Shown: piece by piece, positions 10,657 through 22,160 of the stretch
How the letters are laid out: each line of letters begins with the position of its first letter
Position numbering within the stretch: position 1 is the stretch's first letter
NCBI RefSeq assembly: GCF_963678635.1
Contig: NC_087065.1
Coordinates: 65,069,374-65,133,373 of the forward strand
DNA from: Symsagittifera roscoffensis
Taxonomy: Eukaryota; Xenacoelomorpha; Acoela; Convolutidae
Reading direction: 5' to 3'
DNA: 64,000 nt
Made by a program: the position numbers and the translations under genes
Notes under the pieces: generated by a model
What the model was told of the DNA's origin: nothing
What the model saw: the letters and a program-made list of their open reading frames with translations, nothing else
Databases searched by the model: none

Positions 10657-12440
10657 ACTGAGCACCGAGCACGGTCGAAATATACCTCAAGCACGGTCGA
10701 AATATAACTCAAGCACGGTCGAAATATACCTCAAGCACGGTCGAAATATACCTCAAGCAGGGTCGAAATATAACTCGAGCACCGAGCACGGTCAAAATAT
10801 ACCTCAAGCAGGGTCGAAATATAACTCGAGCACCGAGCACGGTCAAAATATACCTCAAGCACGGTCGAAATATACCTCAAGCAGGGTCGAAATATACCTC
10901 AAGCAGGGTCGAAATATACCTCAAGCACGGTCAAAATATACCTCAAGCAAGGTCGAAATATAACTCGAGCACCGAGCACGGTCAAAATATACCTCAAGCA
11001 GGGTCGAAATATAACTCGAGCACCGAGCACGGTCAAAATATACCTCAAGCACGGTCGAAATATACCTCAAGCAGGGTCGAAATATACCTCAAGCACGGTC
11101 GAAATATACCTCAAGCACGGTCAAAATATACCTCAAGCAGGGTCGAAATATAACTCGAGCACCGAGCACGGTCAAAATATACCTCAAGCACGGTCGAAAT
11201 ATACCTCAAGCAGGGTCGAAATATACCTGGAGCACGGTCAAAATATGCCCCCAGCGCAGCTGAAACAAAATATACCTAAAGCATGGCCGAAATATCCCTC
11301 GAGCACGGTCGAAGTATACCTCGAGCACGGTCGAAGTATACCTCGAGCACATTCAAAATATACCTCGAGCTCGGTTGAATTATACTTCGAGCACATTCAA
11401 AATATACCTCGAGCACATTGAAAATATACCTCGAGCACGGTCGAAATATCCCTCGAGCACGGTCGAAGTATACCTCGAGCACGGTCAAAATATACATCGA
11501 GCACGGTCGAAAAACACCTCGAGCTCGGTCGAAAAATATGGTCAAAAAATAGCCCATATTGTCAAAAAATAGCACGAGAACGGTCAAAAAATAACACTTT
11601 CGACACCCATCTCCAGCACGGTCGAAACATGCATCAAGCACGGCACAAAAATCTCGGGCACGGTCGAAACATAAATCGAGTTCAGTCAAAACATACCTTG
11701 AGCACGGCCGAAACATACCTTGAGCACGGCTGAAACATTCCTCGAGTACGGTCAAAAAAACTTCATGCACGGTCGAAACATAACATGAGCACGGACGAAA
11801 CATACCTCAAACACGATCGAACGATACTTGATCACTGTCAAAGCATACCTCAAGCACGGTCAAAACAAACTTCAGGCACGGTCGAAACATACGTCGAGCA
11901 CGGTTTAAGCAAGCCTTGAGCACGTTCGAAACATAAATCGAGCTTGGTCGAGCACGGCCACCAAAACCTACCTTGAGCTCGATCGAAACATACTTCGAGC
12001 ACGTTTGAAACATACCTTGAGCATGTTAAAACATACCTCGAGCACATTCAAACTATACCTAGGGTACAGACAAAACATCTCTAGCACGGTCGGAATACAC
12101 ATCGAGTACGGTCAAAAAATACCCAGAGCATGGTCAAAACGCACCTCGATCACGGTCGAAAATTACTTTAAGCGCAATCGAAACAGACCTCGAGCACGAT
12201 CGAAGTATACCACGAGCCCAGTCGATATATATATACCTCGAACATGATCGAACCATACCTTGAGCAATTTCAAAGCATACCTCAAGCACGGTCGAAACAA
12301 ATACGTGAATGATCGGAATAATTGTCGAGCACGGTCGGAACATACTCCGAGAACGGTCGAAACATACCTCGAATACTCTCAAACATACATCGAGTGTAGT
12401 CGAAACATACATTTCTAACGTCAAAAAGGCACGGTTGAAA
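10657..12440. repeat. Minisatellite array, ~22-bp unit, 1.8 kb, in host-gene intron
   Basis: The unit is close to CAAGCACGGTCGAAATATACCT, repeated head to tail. From 10657 to about 11230 the copies are nearly identical, with a higher-order variant that inserts CTCGAGCACCGAG. From 11230 rightward they become steadily more diverged, with AAACATACCTCGAG-type units. The many ORFs on both strands across this block (such as 11276-11803 minus) are translations of the repeat and not genes. Confidence 0.95.
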
Positions 12441-13251
12441 AATACATTTGATTCCGCGCACAAATTTTTGTAACGTAAATTTTGCGGTAAATTAGTTTTT
12501 TTGCCGATGCCGCAACGAGCGAATGTAGCCAGTTGTTCCGGATTCAGCAAAATTAAGGGGATTCCCCAAATGTCAATGGATTCAGCAAATTTTTGCGGAT
12601 TCTGCCCACAATTTGCGGATTCCGCTTACACTTCAAGAAAATCAAAGAAAAGTAACAATGTTGTGGGTTGCGCGACATACTGTTTTTGGCCTGAATCCGC
12701 TAACAATTCGCAAAATACGCAGTTTGGCCTGGTAATGTTCTCCTATTACTAAATTGCAAAGCATCAAAATTTGAGCAAAGGCATAATGTCAATTATACGT
12801 TTTGTTATAGCTTGTCGTAGAAGGTGAGTAAACAATTTATGACTTCATGCGACCCTTGCAATTTAAAATAAGGTTTAGAAAAATAGCAATTGAGAAATTT
12901 TGGAAACATATTTGAAGACCTATTCTTTTGTCGATTCCGCTCAACAATCTCCTCCCTTTCTTGAATGCAACAAACTTACACTTGTCAATACAAAGCTCTG
13001 GTGCTAATTTACTGTATTCATTTATAGGGGTGGAGATTCTTTTGTAGTACTACAGGGGGGGGGGGGGGGTAGTTAAGTAGACGCTTTGCTGGATTCTGTA
13101 GGCCCATTCCAATTGAAATTAAAACTTCCAAATTGTTTGGTTTTCAATGAATCTTATGCGTCTTATTTGGAGAATGAATTCATGGGCTGACCTTCCAATA
13201 CTTTTATAAATTTCCAACCCAATTTTTTTCCAATTGAAATACTTCTTGCAG
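12441..13251. other. Intron sequence, no gene recognised
   Basis: Contains short local repeats of GCGGATTC(T/C)GC (12590-12630) and a G homopolymer at about 13051-13069. The ORF at 12501-12752 has no recognisable domain and lies on these repeats. Confidence 0.45.
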
Positions 13252-13505
13252 GTATGAAACAAGAAATCGGTCAAGAGGATCTTAAATTACGGAACTTAAG
13301 AGAAGTTTACGTAACGAAAGAGCAATACATCCAGTGCCTCAAATCTTCAGACAACATTGCCCAAAACCTCCACACCTCGACCTCCTTCAAACCACGTGAC
13401 TTCAAAACCCTTAGAGGTTCTAATCCTCTGGGCATGGGCGGGGCTACTGCTGCGAGTCTGTTTGCTGATGAGAGCAGCAAACGCTCCGTCGAAATACCAG
13501 AACTG
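13252..13505 (+). CDS. Host gene, candidate exon B
   Basis: Begins after the acceptor TACTTCTTGCAG and stays open as KQEIGQEDLKLRNLREVYVT...ADESSKRSVEIPEL, then meets GTACAT, a weak donor. The segment FKPRDFKTLRGSNPLGMGGA is glycine-bearing and looks like real protein. It joins exon C in phase 0. The two leading bases (GT before ATG) mean the previous exon must donate one base, which exon A does not. Family not recognised. Confidence 0.68.
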
Positions 13506-13695
13506 GTACATGTTTGAAATTATTCTTTCACTTATTCTTCTAGCACGCCTTTTTCTAAGGTTAGTTCAAAAGAACGCTCAAATCAACACACTAATAAGAC
13601 ATGTGGATATTTCATTTGAAAGACCCCTCGAAAACACTCTGATATGATCTACTTCACTAAATTTACAATTTTCGCACATATTTTGTGCTTTTTAG

Positions 13696-13809
13696 GAGTG
13701 GGGGAGAGTTCCTCTGTACCTGCATGACAGGGGTGACGCCGACATTGCAGTGTGCACTCTGCTTCAGAAGGGATCACTAGAGAGTGTGGATCATCTTCTT
13801 AACCTAATT
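13696..13809 (+). CDS. Host gene, candidate exon C
   Basis: A clean 114-bp exon between TTTTGTGCTTTTTAG and GTAAGT, open in phase 0. It codes for EWGRVPLYLHDRGDADIAVC... and ends ...SVDHLLNLI. The helical, leucine-rich character suggests part of an alpha-solenoid or similar fold, but this is inference. It joins exon D in frame. Confidence 0.75.
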
Positions 13810-14084
13810 GTAAGTTTCAGCTCGATCATCGTAAGAATTAAAACAGGAAAATTTGGTACACCAGAATATTGAATACCAGAATTATACCAAGTGCATTCTT
13901 TTTTTGGAGCACGTAAGCTTTAGCAACCGAAAAGTTGCTGTGGAGTTTTTTGTTGTTACTGCCACTTAATGTGAGGAAAAACTTTGGCTTCGAGTGTGTT
14001 TTAGCTTTTTTGTACTTTTTTGCCACGCAAAATCAGGTATTTTAGATGATCCTAGGCCCGGATCGAGGTTGTGGTTTTATGATC

Positions 14085-14480
14085 AGACGGTCGCGACCAA
14101 ATTTCGGTATTTCCAGACCGCCGCGATCAAAGTTGGATATTTTTAGACCGCAGCAAACAAAGTTTGATATTTCTAGACTTTGCAGAGCGAAGCAATGTGT
14201 CCGCGACCAGCGCGACCGAATGAAAGTTAGCTGCGACCGGCGCGACCCAATGAAAGCTAACCGCGACCGAAAGAATGAAAGTTAACCGCGACCGAAAGTT
14301 AGTGGCGTCGGTGGAAAAATTAGTCGCGGTGGTCGAAAAATTATCAGTGGCGGTCGAAAAATTAGTTGCGGCGGTCGGAAAATGAGTAGCGGCGGTCAAA
14401 AAACTTGTCACGGCATGGTCGGAAAATTACGCGGCAAATTAACAATCGGCGCGATCAAATAAAAGTTAACAGCAATCGGG
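14085..14480. repeat. Degenerate GC-rich repeat block (GCGACCG / GGCGGTCG motifs)
   Basis: Irregular repeats of CGCGACC(G)..AATGAAAGTTA, followed by GGCGGTCGAAAAATTA-type units on the other strand. The unit is about 18-30 bp and strongly diverged. It lies directly left of the ATGT microsatellite. ORFs across it are repeat translations. Confidence 0.7.
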
Positions 14481-14599
14481 GAAAAACAACTAGAGAAAAA
14501 TGTTTCGAAAGCAATTGATGCAGTTAAAACAATCGACTGAAGATTTTTTCAACCGAAAAAAAAGAACTGAACGGAAAAAATTTGTCTGGCCGAGAAGTG

Positions 14600-14602
<3 letters not shown>

Positions 14603-14633
<31 letters not shown>

Positions 14634-14707
14634 TGTATGTATGTATGTATGTATGTATGTATGTATGTATGTATGTATGTATGTATGTATGTATGTATGT
14701 ATGTATG

Positions 14708-14738
<31 letters not shown>

Positions 14739-14959
14739 GTATGTATGTATGTATGTATGTATGTATGTATGTATGTATGTATGTATGTATGTATGTATGT
14801 ATGTATGTATGTATGTATGTATGTATGTATGTATGTATGTATGTATGTATGTATGTATGTATGTATGTATGTATGTATGTATGTATGTTTGTATGTATGT
14901 ATGTATGTATGTATGTATGTATGTATGTATGTATGTATGTATGTATGTATGTATGTATG

Positions 14960-14990
<31 letters not shown>

Positions 14991-15123
14991 GTATGTATGT
15001 ATGTATGTATGTATGTATGTATGTATGTATGTATGTATGTATGTATGTATGTATGTATGTATGTATGTATGTATGTATGTATGTATGTATGTATGTATGT
15101 ATGTATGTATGTATGTATGTATG

Positions 15124-15154
<31 letters not shown>

Positions 15155-15190
15155 GTATGTATGTATGTATGTGTGTATGTATGTATGTAT
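14603..15190. repeat. (ATGT)n microsatellite, ~590 bp
   Basis: About 147 tandem tetranucleotides, nearly pure. A few interruptions are single-base changes (GTAAGT near 14737, 14989 and 15152; one TTTG at 14888). A period of 4 keeps all frames open, giving artefact ORFs of MYVC repeats. It lies in a host-gene intron. The true length is likely polymorphic and uncertain in any assembly. Confidence 0.98.
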
Positions 15191-15612
15191 ATGATGAGTC
15201 GTGATTTGAACTATTAAGCAGGCTTATAATAGGGTGATCTACTGTTTTATGCCGTGAAAACTTTGTCAGCCACTTAGAATTTTTTTTTATTTCAAAAGAA
15301 ATTCAAAACAAATAAAACTGCAGTTCAGTATGCCTAATTTACAATTACTATCGTTTTCGCTTGTATTCAAAGCTTTTGTTAATATCTTCTGATTAAACCA
15401 AGAACAAAAAAACTAAGCAATAAATTAAAATTATTCTTCAAAGTTTCTTTCAGCCACTCAGGATTTGTTTGACCAATTTTATAACCAGATCCTCACTTAA
15501 AGAAGTGGACTATCATTAGTTAGGCTGCACAGTCTTTAGAAGATCCTCTGCGATTCGCAGACACGAACTTTTATCCTCTCACTGAGACAAGATGCATTTT
15601 GAATGATTTCAG
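15191..15612. other. Intron sequence, no gene recognised
   Basis: AT-rich DNA with no open frame of note. It ends in the acceptor GAATGATTTCAG of exon D. Confidence 0.45.
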
Positions 15613-15854
15613 AATATTCTCTTGAGCAAAGCTAAAACCCAGTTCGATGAACTCTTCCACAGCAAGAGCATAATGTCCAACTCCAAAATACAAGAACATG
15701 CAGCCGTAGTTTTCAACAACATGGAGCGCAATCCAGAGTTTGAGGTGTTACAGACACTGCAGATGGTGAAGGCAGAGGGGGGCTTAACAGGGACGGGGGG
15801 AGGCAGCAGCAGCTCCGGCAACAAGTCCTCCTCTTCTTCAGCCGCAAATTCGAA
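15613..15854 (+). CDS. Host gene, candidate exon D
   Basis: Follows the acceptor TGATTTCAG and continues exon C in frame: NILLSKAKTQFDELFHSKSI..., then a helical stretch MERNPEFEVLQTLQMVKAE, then a Gly/Ser-rich low-complexity linker. The chosen donor is GAA|GTACCA at 15855, because its two carried bases fit the single leading base of exon E. The frame stays open to a TAG at 15925-15927, so an alternative short isoform is possible. Confidence 0.7.
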
Positions 15855-16212
15855 GTACCAGCTCGGAGAGCACGATTTAATTTATAAAGAAACAGCCAGA
15901 ATCACCAAAAATTCTATAAAACCATAGAATAACATTTTCAAAATAACTCCATGCAACTTTGAATTTTCAGAAAGCTTTGAAAAATGATGACCCGAGATTT
16001 TTTTCAAATTGCAGTAATGGTCAGGTTCCTGGTGAAATGAGCGTACACTTCATCTCCTTTGGTCATCCTTGGGAGATGAGAGCTTCTTTCTCAACCCTTG
16101 CGAATTCGAAACATCAGTTAGGCTCTGTAAATATTTGGCGGTTACTTCAATAGCTGTTTTTATAATTTTCATGTCTCATATTAATTTAGAACACTTAGTT
16201 TTGTTCGCCTAG

Positions 16213-16380
16213 AGCGGACAGATTGTTTGGAGTGGACCTGATGACTGGATCTCTGAGTGGCCGTGAAGACTATGAGCAGACGAGTGCCGAGTCGAAGAGG
16301 ACATTCGCTCTCATTCAGGGACTAATAGAGCAGAACACACAGAGCTCCAGGCCTGGATACCCCGCAGAGATACATATCAA
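16213..16380 (+). CDS. Host gene, candidate exon E
   Basis: After TTCGCCTAG, the frame with one leading base reads ADRLFGVDLMTGSLSGREDY...AEIHIK and reaches the donor CAA|GTAGGT. Length 168 bp; phase in 1, phase out 2. The next exon lies 9.4 kb away, across the element 2 insertion. The family is not recognised; charged and polar, soluble protein. Confidence 0.75.
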
Positions 16381-16429
16381 GTAGGTCATGTTTGCATGAG
16401 AATACGCCCTCGCCGATCAAGTTAACCGC

Positions 16430-16662
16430 GCAATTTGTTGTTCCGATTTTCGAAAAAAAAACGGAATATTTATGCTTGTGGTAGTTTTTTTGTTCAGTCA
16501 ATTTTCGGTCATCGAAATAATAGGTTTTTACTAAATTTTTTTATATTCATTGAAGGTGTCGACTGAAATTAAATGTAAGAAGATATTTTACTTTCGATCT
16601 TTTTTTTGCTATGGTTTCAAAATTATCAATTTGGCCATGTTCTGAACTAATTTTGAGGCTAG
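16430..16662. repeat. Left half of the interspersed repeat split by element 2
   Basis: Matches 3575-3790, with shared CAATTTGGCCATG and AACTAATTTTG. It ends at the GCTAG target duplication (16658-16662) that borders the element 2 LTR. Confidence 0.6.
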
Positions 16663-16921
16663 TGTGATATGCGTTGCGATTTCAAATGAAAACAAGTTGT
16701 AATTCAATACTTTCTTCTGAATATTGAATTTAGTTTTTTCTTTTCTTTGTTTTGGTATTGGTTACTGAGATCTAGATCAGTGCTGAAAATTCTGATCTCT
16801 CACTTAGTCTCAATGTCATCACACACTGTGACCTTCAGTATACCATAAAAGTAATAAGTAAGCACCGTAGGTTGGTTGTACATACATAAACAATTACTGC
16901 TACTGCAGTAGCGGTATGACA
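16663..16921 (-). repeat. 3' LTR of element 2
   Basis: Runs TGTGATATGCGTTG...GCGGTATGACA on the plus strand. The exact length match to 23449-23707 and the flanking GCTAG fix both edges. Ends are TG...CA on both strands. It differs from the 5' LTR at about five positions, for example GATATGC/GATTTGC and CCTTCAG/CCTTGAG. Confidence 0.96.
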
Positions 16922-16933
16922 CACCCCCCTCGG
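16922..16933 (-). other. Polypurine tract of element 2
   Basis: On the minus strand CCGAGGGGGGTG lies directly before the 3' LTR start TGTCATACC, the usual site for plus-strand DNA priming. Confidence 0.8.
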
Positions 16934-17045
16934 TAAAGGAAATAAATTATACAACATAAGTAGGATAATTTTTGTAAAAAGAGTTCACTGTACTCAGTTC
17001 ACAAGAAAGTTGCTGGGTTACTTGAAGGTTTAGTTTATAGAATTT

Positions 17046-18842
17046 TCAATTTTCTTCCAGCTCTATTTCCCAACTCGGGTTCCATTCCACTCCTTCATCT
17101 AGCGTAGCATACCCAAAGTTTCGCATGAATAAGTGTCGTTCGAGCCGTCTTATTTTCGATTCTACCGGTCTGTCGCTTCGTTCCTTGAAGTCTCTTAGTT
17201 GATTTCGATATTCCTGAAGTGCTGTTTTCAGGAGTGCTCCCCCTGTCAGATTCTCTGATATCTCTTTAATCGAGTGCTTTATCGGGTCACCAAAGCGTTT
17301 CGGTTCCTTGTTTTTCGTTTGCCTGGAGCTTCGTCTGATACCCGACTCTTCGGTACTCGACTCATCCAAGAATCCCTGTGGTGGTTCGAATGTCGTATCT
17401 TTCTCCGAAATTTGTTGTGGGTTTTCTCTAATTTCGTCTGCAACTCGCTGAAATCCTCGTTTTGATAAATGATCTGCATATTTTTCCCACTCGGACGGTG
17501 CTAAATTTCGATTGTGGAATGTGTCGATTATGTCCTCTGGAGGTGTCTGGGAATCAATACATTTCAATTTCGACCTCTGTTTTGATTTAGGTGTAGAGCT
17601 TGTCTGAGTTTTATGATCTAATTTTCCCGACTTTGAAGTAGATTGCTCCTGCTCCGGATCGGCTGCCGTCGCAGTTTGGCTTACCCCCTGTTGTTGCTTG
17701 TTTTGGTTTTTCTTTTCTTTCACTTTCTTCCCCGTCTTCTTTTTATCGCTTTCCTTTGTAGTTGAACTTGGACCCGCCAGATTTGGTTTTGCCCTCCTAA
17801 TTGCCAAGTTCAGGCCTCCCCCTGCTTCCGTGTCTTTTGAAGTCACTACTGTTTGGCTCTTTTGGAAACTATCTATGGGATTCGTCGCATCTGCGATCTC
17901 CATGTCTCGTTGCAGTTCTTCATCGGACCCCAACTCCTCCGGTAATTCGGGGGAACTGATCCTTTGAAACTTTTTCGTAGGTTCCGCTGATGGACTCTTA
18001 CTCGCACTCCGCTGATTTTCCTGTGTCAGCACTGTTTTCGATTTTGCAATATCTGACTTCCGATAGATAGAGCCTGTAGACGTCTTGGTCGTTGAGTCTG
18101 TTTCTGAAGCGATTTTCCCCTTTAATTGTTTTGTGAGTGCTTGTCCCCTTTTTCTTAGCGGGTCCTTTCCAACTATTGTCTTAGGCGGGGATTTACATTG
18201 ATCTTCAACTTTGTCTTCAATAAATCCTTTCTCCCATGAATATATCATCTCCTTTCGTAGATCAGGATTTAGTAGTCCAGTCTCGTCCACTAATCGTCTC
18301 AGTGGGCTTGTATCCCTGCTGAGTTGTCCTTTGCGTACTATTTTGAGGTTCTCTCTTGATTGGTCAATTCTGCGTTTCAATTGGGAAGCCGTCAGCGCTG
18401 AGCGTTTCAAGTGTTGTTTGTCTAAATAGTCTGAATTGTTTAAAAACCTATCCCTCACAATTTTAAATTGCGTTTTTGGTAGTCTGCCAAAATGCGCTTG
18501 AAATGGGGATACTTGAATGGTTTTCTGCTTGTTCCACCGCAAATATCTCATTGTAATACTAAGACATAATTTGATCGATTTATTACTTTCTTCGAGCAAC
18601 ATCACCCCCAGTCTTCTTTTTATAGTTTGGATTGTACGTTCTACCAAACCACAGCCTTGGTGGTCCCCCACCGGACAGAATTTTTGCTCGATATTGAGTT
18701 CCGAACAAAATTTTTTCAGCGTTTTGCCTTTAAAGCCTGAAAATTGATCCGAGCGAAATGATTCGGGAATCCCATGTGTGTCGATATACGATCTCAAAAA
18801 TGTTACTGTACACTTCCCATTTGTAGATTTTGTAACCTTCAC
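17046..18842 (-). pseudogene. Integrase catalytic core and long acidic C-terminal tail of element 2
   Basis: Residues 1-70 hold two of the three DDE residues: D32 (FRSDQFSG) and E68 (GLVERTIQTIKRRL), separated by exactly 35 residues as in retroviral integrases. The first catalytic aspartate lies in the preceding frame (near 18920), so a frameshift in the T7/A7 run near 18880-18890 has split the domain. About 430 residues rich in Ser, Lys, Glu and Gln follow, without a GPY/F or chromodomain signature I can see. The frame stops at 17046 close to the PPT, so this is the natural end of pol. Confidence 0.88.
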
Positions 18843-18874
18843 CGATGGAAATATTGAAAATCGATCTATAGCTA

Positions 18875-20638
18875 CTAAGAGGTAGATTTTTTTCCTTTTT
18901 GATTTTCTATGGGCCCCGCGTAATCTAATTGTACTTCCTGTCCCGGCTGCGTGAGCGGTGGCAGTGGTTTTGACGCGTTTTTCGAAATAAGATATTTTAC
19001 ATTCTTACCGTATCTGGTACAGCTACGGCACTCCTCGGCTAGATTCACAATGTCCTTGTTCATATGCGGCCACCACAGGTATTGTGAAGCTCCTAGCATA
19101 GCTTCTTGGCCTGGATGCCCTCGATGTATTCGTTTGAGAACAGCTTGTCTTAGTTGGACTGGGACCGCTAGCCGATTATTCACCAAAATGCAGTCGTCCT
19201 GCACTGCCATCTGTGACCACAATGTGTTCGTATAAGGTCCCATCAATTCGAAGCCTTGTTTGTCCCCTCTTTCTATCACTCGTCTAAGGCGGTCCATCCA
19301 TGTGTCTTCGGTGGTTAATTCGGCCAACAGACTTTTGTCAAACAGTTTTGCCAAATTTTCCAGGGTCTCCTCTTGCTGCTGCTTTGGCCGTTTTAGTTTT
19401 CCCAACGTCTTCGGCAGTTCAATTGCACACACTTCTTCTTCACTCTCAGCCTCTTCTGTGGTCATCAGGTCCATTTCTATGACCTCCACCTCGCTTAACT
19501 TTCTTTCCGCCGATGCGGTTGGTTTGTGTATCGCTGAACTTTGTCCATATTCTGAGCTGTCCCTGACCTCCTCTGTGTGTGCCACCAATTCTCTATTGGG
19601 TCCCCGTATGTTTTCTTCTCCGCCAATTAGTTGCCAGAATGAAAGAAGTCTCTGATCTGCTTGTCGTTGTTGATCTGGTTCGAGCTGCCATTTCACTCTT
19701 GATGCCTGCCTAGTTTCACTGTCGGAGCTATCCCTATTTTTACGGCCACCTCTTATGATTTTTCTTGTTCGCTGAACTGTCTCTGTGATTTCCTCCTCTT
19801 CTGAAAGTTCGTTTGCACTTGTCATTAAGCTGTTCCACTTTGGGTCCTGTAGGCTCTCTTCACGTTCGTCGTTACGCCATTCCTGTGGTGAATCCGACCA
19901 CCAATCGTAGGATCTGTTTCCTGACATCTCGTTCCTTGAGTCTGTTTTTTTCTTCTTCTGAATTTCCGATACTGATTTTTCTATGATTTTCGATTTATTT
20001 GAGACTGACTGATTATTGAGTTGAGTTGACAAAAAAGTGATCGGTTTATGTTGAACTGCTGTGTTTAGCTGTTTTTGCAGTCGTGGAAACTGTTTTCTCT
20101 CGTTCCGTTCGAGCTTTGTTCGTTTTTGACCGTTTTGGTTGCTATAGCAACCATTACTTGATGACTGTTTCTTTGCATTCCTTCTAGAACATTCTAGAAC
20201 GTTTTCGTTCCGGTCGAGCGACCCAGTTTCTTTGAGCCTACTGTTCATGCAGTCTAATGCTCCATGAAAGGAGTTTATTGTCGCCACTACAAACTTTATT
20301 TCTAACTCTGATTCGGGCCAGGGATCATTGTATGGATCACGCGATAAATAATCAACTATACCCATGTCCCTCCCCGGAATGTTAACTATTTTGAACTGAT
20401 ATGGCAATAACCGGCCAACCCAGCGGGTCGAACGGGATTGGTAGGTCTTATTTGACTTGTTACCATCTAACGCTGATGTAAGCGCTTTATGATCTGTTGC
20501 GATGATAAATGGTTTTCCCAAAAGGTAGTGTTTATATCTGTCTACTGCCCAAACAACTGCGAATAACTCCAGTTCATTTGTTGAATTTTTTTTTCTTGGG
20601 CATTCAGATATCGGGATGCGAATGAAATTCGAACCCAC
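18875..20638 (-). pseudogene. RNase H, spacer and integrase zinc-finger part of element 2 pol
   Basis: The N-terminal part carries RNase H features (ELELFAVVWAVDRYKHYLLG, IATDHKALTSAL, GRDMGIVDYLSRD). The preceding strand with KCDASHDGLGATL lies in the overlapping frame at 20542-20754. Next comes a spacer of ~340 residues rich in charged and polar residues, with no recognised domain. The integrase HHCC finger follows (IHRGHPGQEAML...LAEECRSC), then the first catalytic aspartate in VQLDYAGPI. Frameshifts lie on both sides. The long RNase H-integrase spacer is unusual but is paralleled in element 3. Confidence 0.88.
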
Positions 20639-20698
20639 AGGCCCTCGTCATTTTGTTGTTCCAAAGTAGCCCCTAGCCCGTCATGGCTCGCATCACAT

Positions 20699-21136
20699 TT
20701 AACTCGTGTTTCTCGGGTAGCATCGTAATAACATACTTTTGTTATATTTGCCACAGCTTTTTTTTATAGTATTAAATACTACCGTGTGTTCATCCCCCCA
20801 CTCAAACTTTTTGACCGGGAGATTCATGTTTTTTAGCTTTTTCTTTTGATTTTCTTTTTTAAGAAGTGGTCTCAATTTCTCAGTCAGGCTTGCTGCGTTA
20901 GGTATAAATTTAGCTAAGTGATTTATACTTCCCAGAAAGGACCTTAACTGCTTAAGCGATTTCAGCGGGTTCAGATTTACAACCGCTTCGGTTTTAGTAA
21001 TTTTAGGTCTAACCCCTACTTCTGAGACTTCTGAGAGCTGATGACCTAACCAATTCACTTCTTGTTTGAAAAATTCGCACTTTGATAATTCCAATGCCAA
21101 ATTTTCCGCATCCAATTTCTTTTGTACTGCTTCCAC
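20699..21136 (-). pseudogene. RT thumb/connection of element 2
   Basis: Contains VNWLGHQLSE, KTEAVVNLNPLKSLKQLRSF and LAKFIPNAASLTEKLRPLLK, closely matching the corresponding part of element 1. It is separated from the RT core by an in-frame TAA near 21157. It leaves frame again at an eight-base T run near 20759-20766, where RNase H continues in another frame. Confidence 0.85.
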
Positions 21137-21154
21137 CAGATTTCCATGTTCAGT

Positions 21155-21574
21155 TTAATTTCCTTTTGACACAATAAGTATGTCATCCAGAAAACAGAAC
21201 GTGTTTTTAGCGTGATTGATAGTCCTATCCATAGCCTTTTGAAATTCAGCTGGCGTATCCGCTAAACCATAGAACCCTGTCAGAAATCTGTATGTTCCGG
21301 TTGCTTTCCCACCAACAATGTTAAAGCTGCATTGTTTAGCTGTATCAGCAGTCAATTTTAATTGACTGTACGCATATTTCAAATCTAACACCGTAAAATA
21401 TAGAGTACCATTTTTGTTTTCGGTAACAATTTGGCTCACCCCATCGATGAGTTCATCTACATTCGGCATTTGATATTTGTTTTTGAACAATTGTCTATTA
21501 ATTGGTTTCGCGTCCATGGCCAATTTTGTTGAGTCGTCTTTTCTTACTGTTATCACATTGGAGCGATAAAGCAA
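21155..21574 (-). pseudogene. RT catalytic core of element 2
   Basis: Motifs in order: KLAMDAKPINRQ, YFTVLDLKYAYSQLKL (catalytic Asp), GFYGLADTPAEFQKAMD and FCFLDDILIVSKGN (FLDD). The frame then hits a TAA. The 5' side is also frameshifted near 21555-21575, within the segment that in element 1 reads DCFIAPIVITVKKD. Confidence 0.9.
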
Positions 21575-21779
21575 TCACTTGTACAATTGTCGAGTTTTGT
21601 TATATGACCTTCTGTCAACAACTTCTCGATTTCTTTTTCAACTTTATCCAGTATGTGAATTGGGATTCTTCTCCCCTTTTCTTAAATTGGACATAGTGGA
21701 TATTTAAATTTTGAACTTACAATGTGATTTTTTAAAAATCCTTGTCTGTCAAATAAGTTTTTAAATTTAGAAAAAAAAA

Positions 21780-22160
21780 TTTTCTTTCCAACCTTCTGAC
21801 TGCTCGCACATGAGCACGTCAAACCTGGTAAGTTCCTTTGATGCTGGTTTTTGTGTAGTAACTATTCCCACTTGTCCTTGCAGGTCTAGTCCCATGATGC
21901 ATCTGGTTTTACGTTCTGATACCAGAAAGGTAGCGCCTTTTACCTCCCAGCCTGCCGACCGAAGATTGGTCTTAAGGGCTCCCAGTATACTGATCGGTTG
22001 TTTGTTGTAATCAACGAATTTGGTTTGTCAGTTCAGTTTTCCTGAAGGAAGGAATCTTACTTTGCTTGATTTATCCATAATTTCCTTCGCCGTCGCCCAA
22101 TTGAGAAATGAAACTGGACTTCCCGTGTCCACTGTTAGTTGTAGTATTTGGTTGTCGATT
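21780..22160 (-). pseudogene. Retropepsin-like protease region of element 2
   Basis: The minus-strand translation includes the VDTGSPVSFLNWATAKEI active-site segment at about 22090-22140 and MGLDLQGQVGI near 21880, in register with the same parts of element 1. It is interrupted by a stop (TTGTCAGTTCAG region, ~22027) and a frame change from the Gag frame. Confidence 0.75.

Noticed and set aside
10414-10707. Additional host exon with SGNFSAVEIVDLPAGSSS
   Set aside because: The frame runs straight into the minisatellite, its splice phases do not link exon A with exon B, and its composition resembles the start of the repeat.
11276-12550. ORFs rich in DRARG/FRPCSRY repeats on both strands
   Set aside because: Translations of the 22-bp minisatellite; frame openness follows from the repeat unit.
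14500-15204. Long ORFs of MYVC repeats on the plus strand
   Set aside because: Translation of the ATGT microsatellite; a 4-bp period without stops keeps every frame open.
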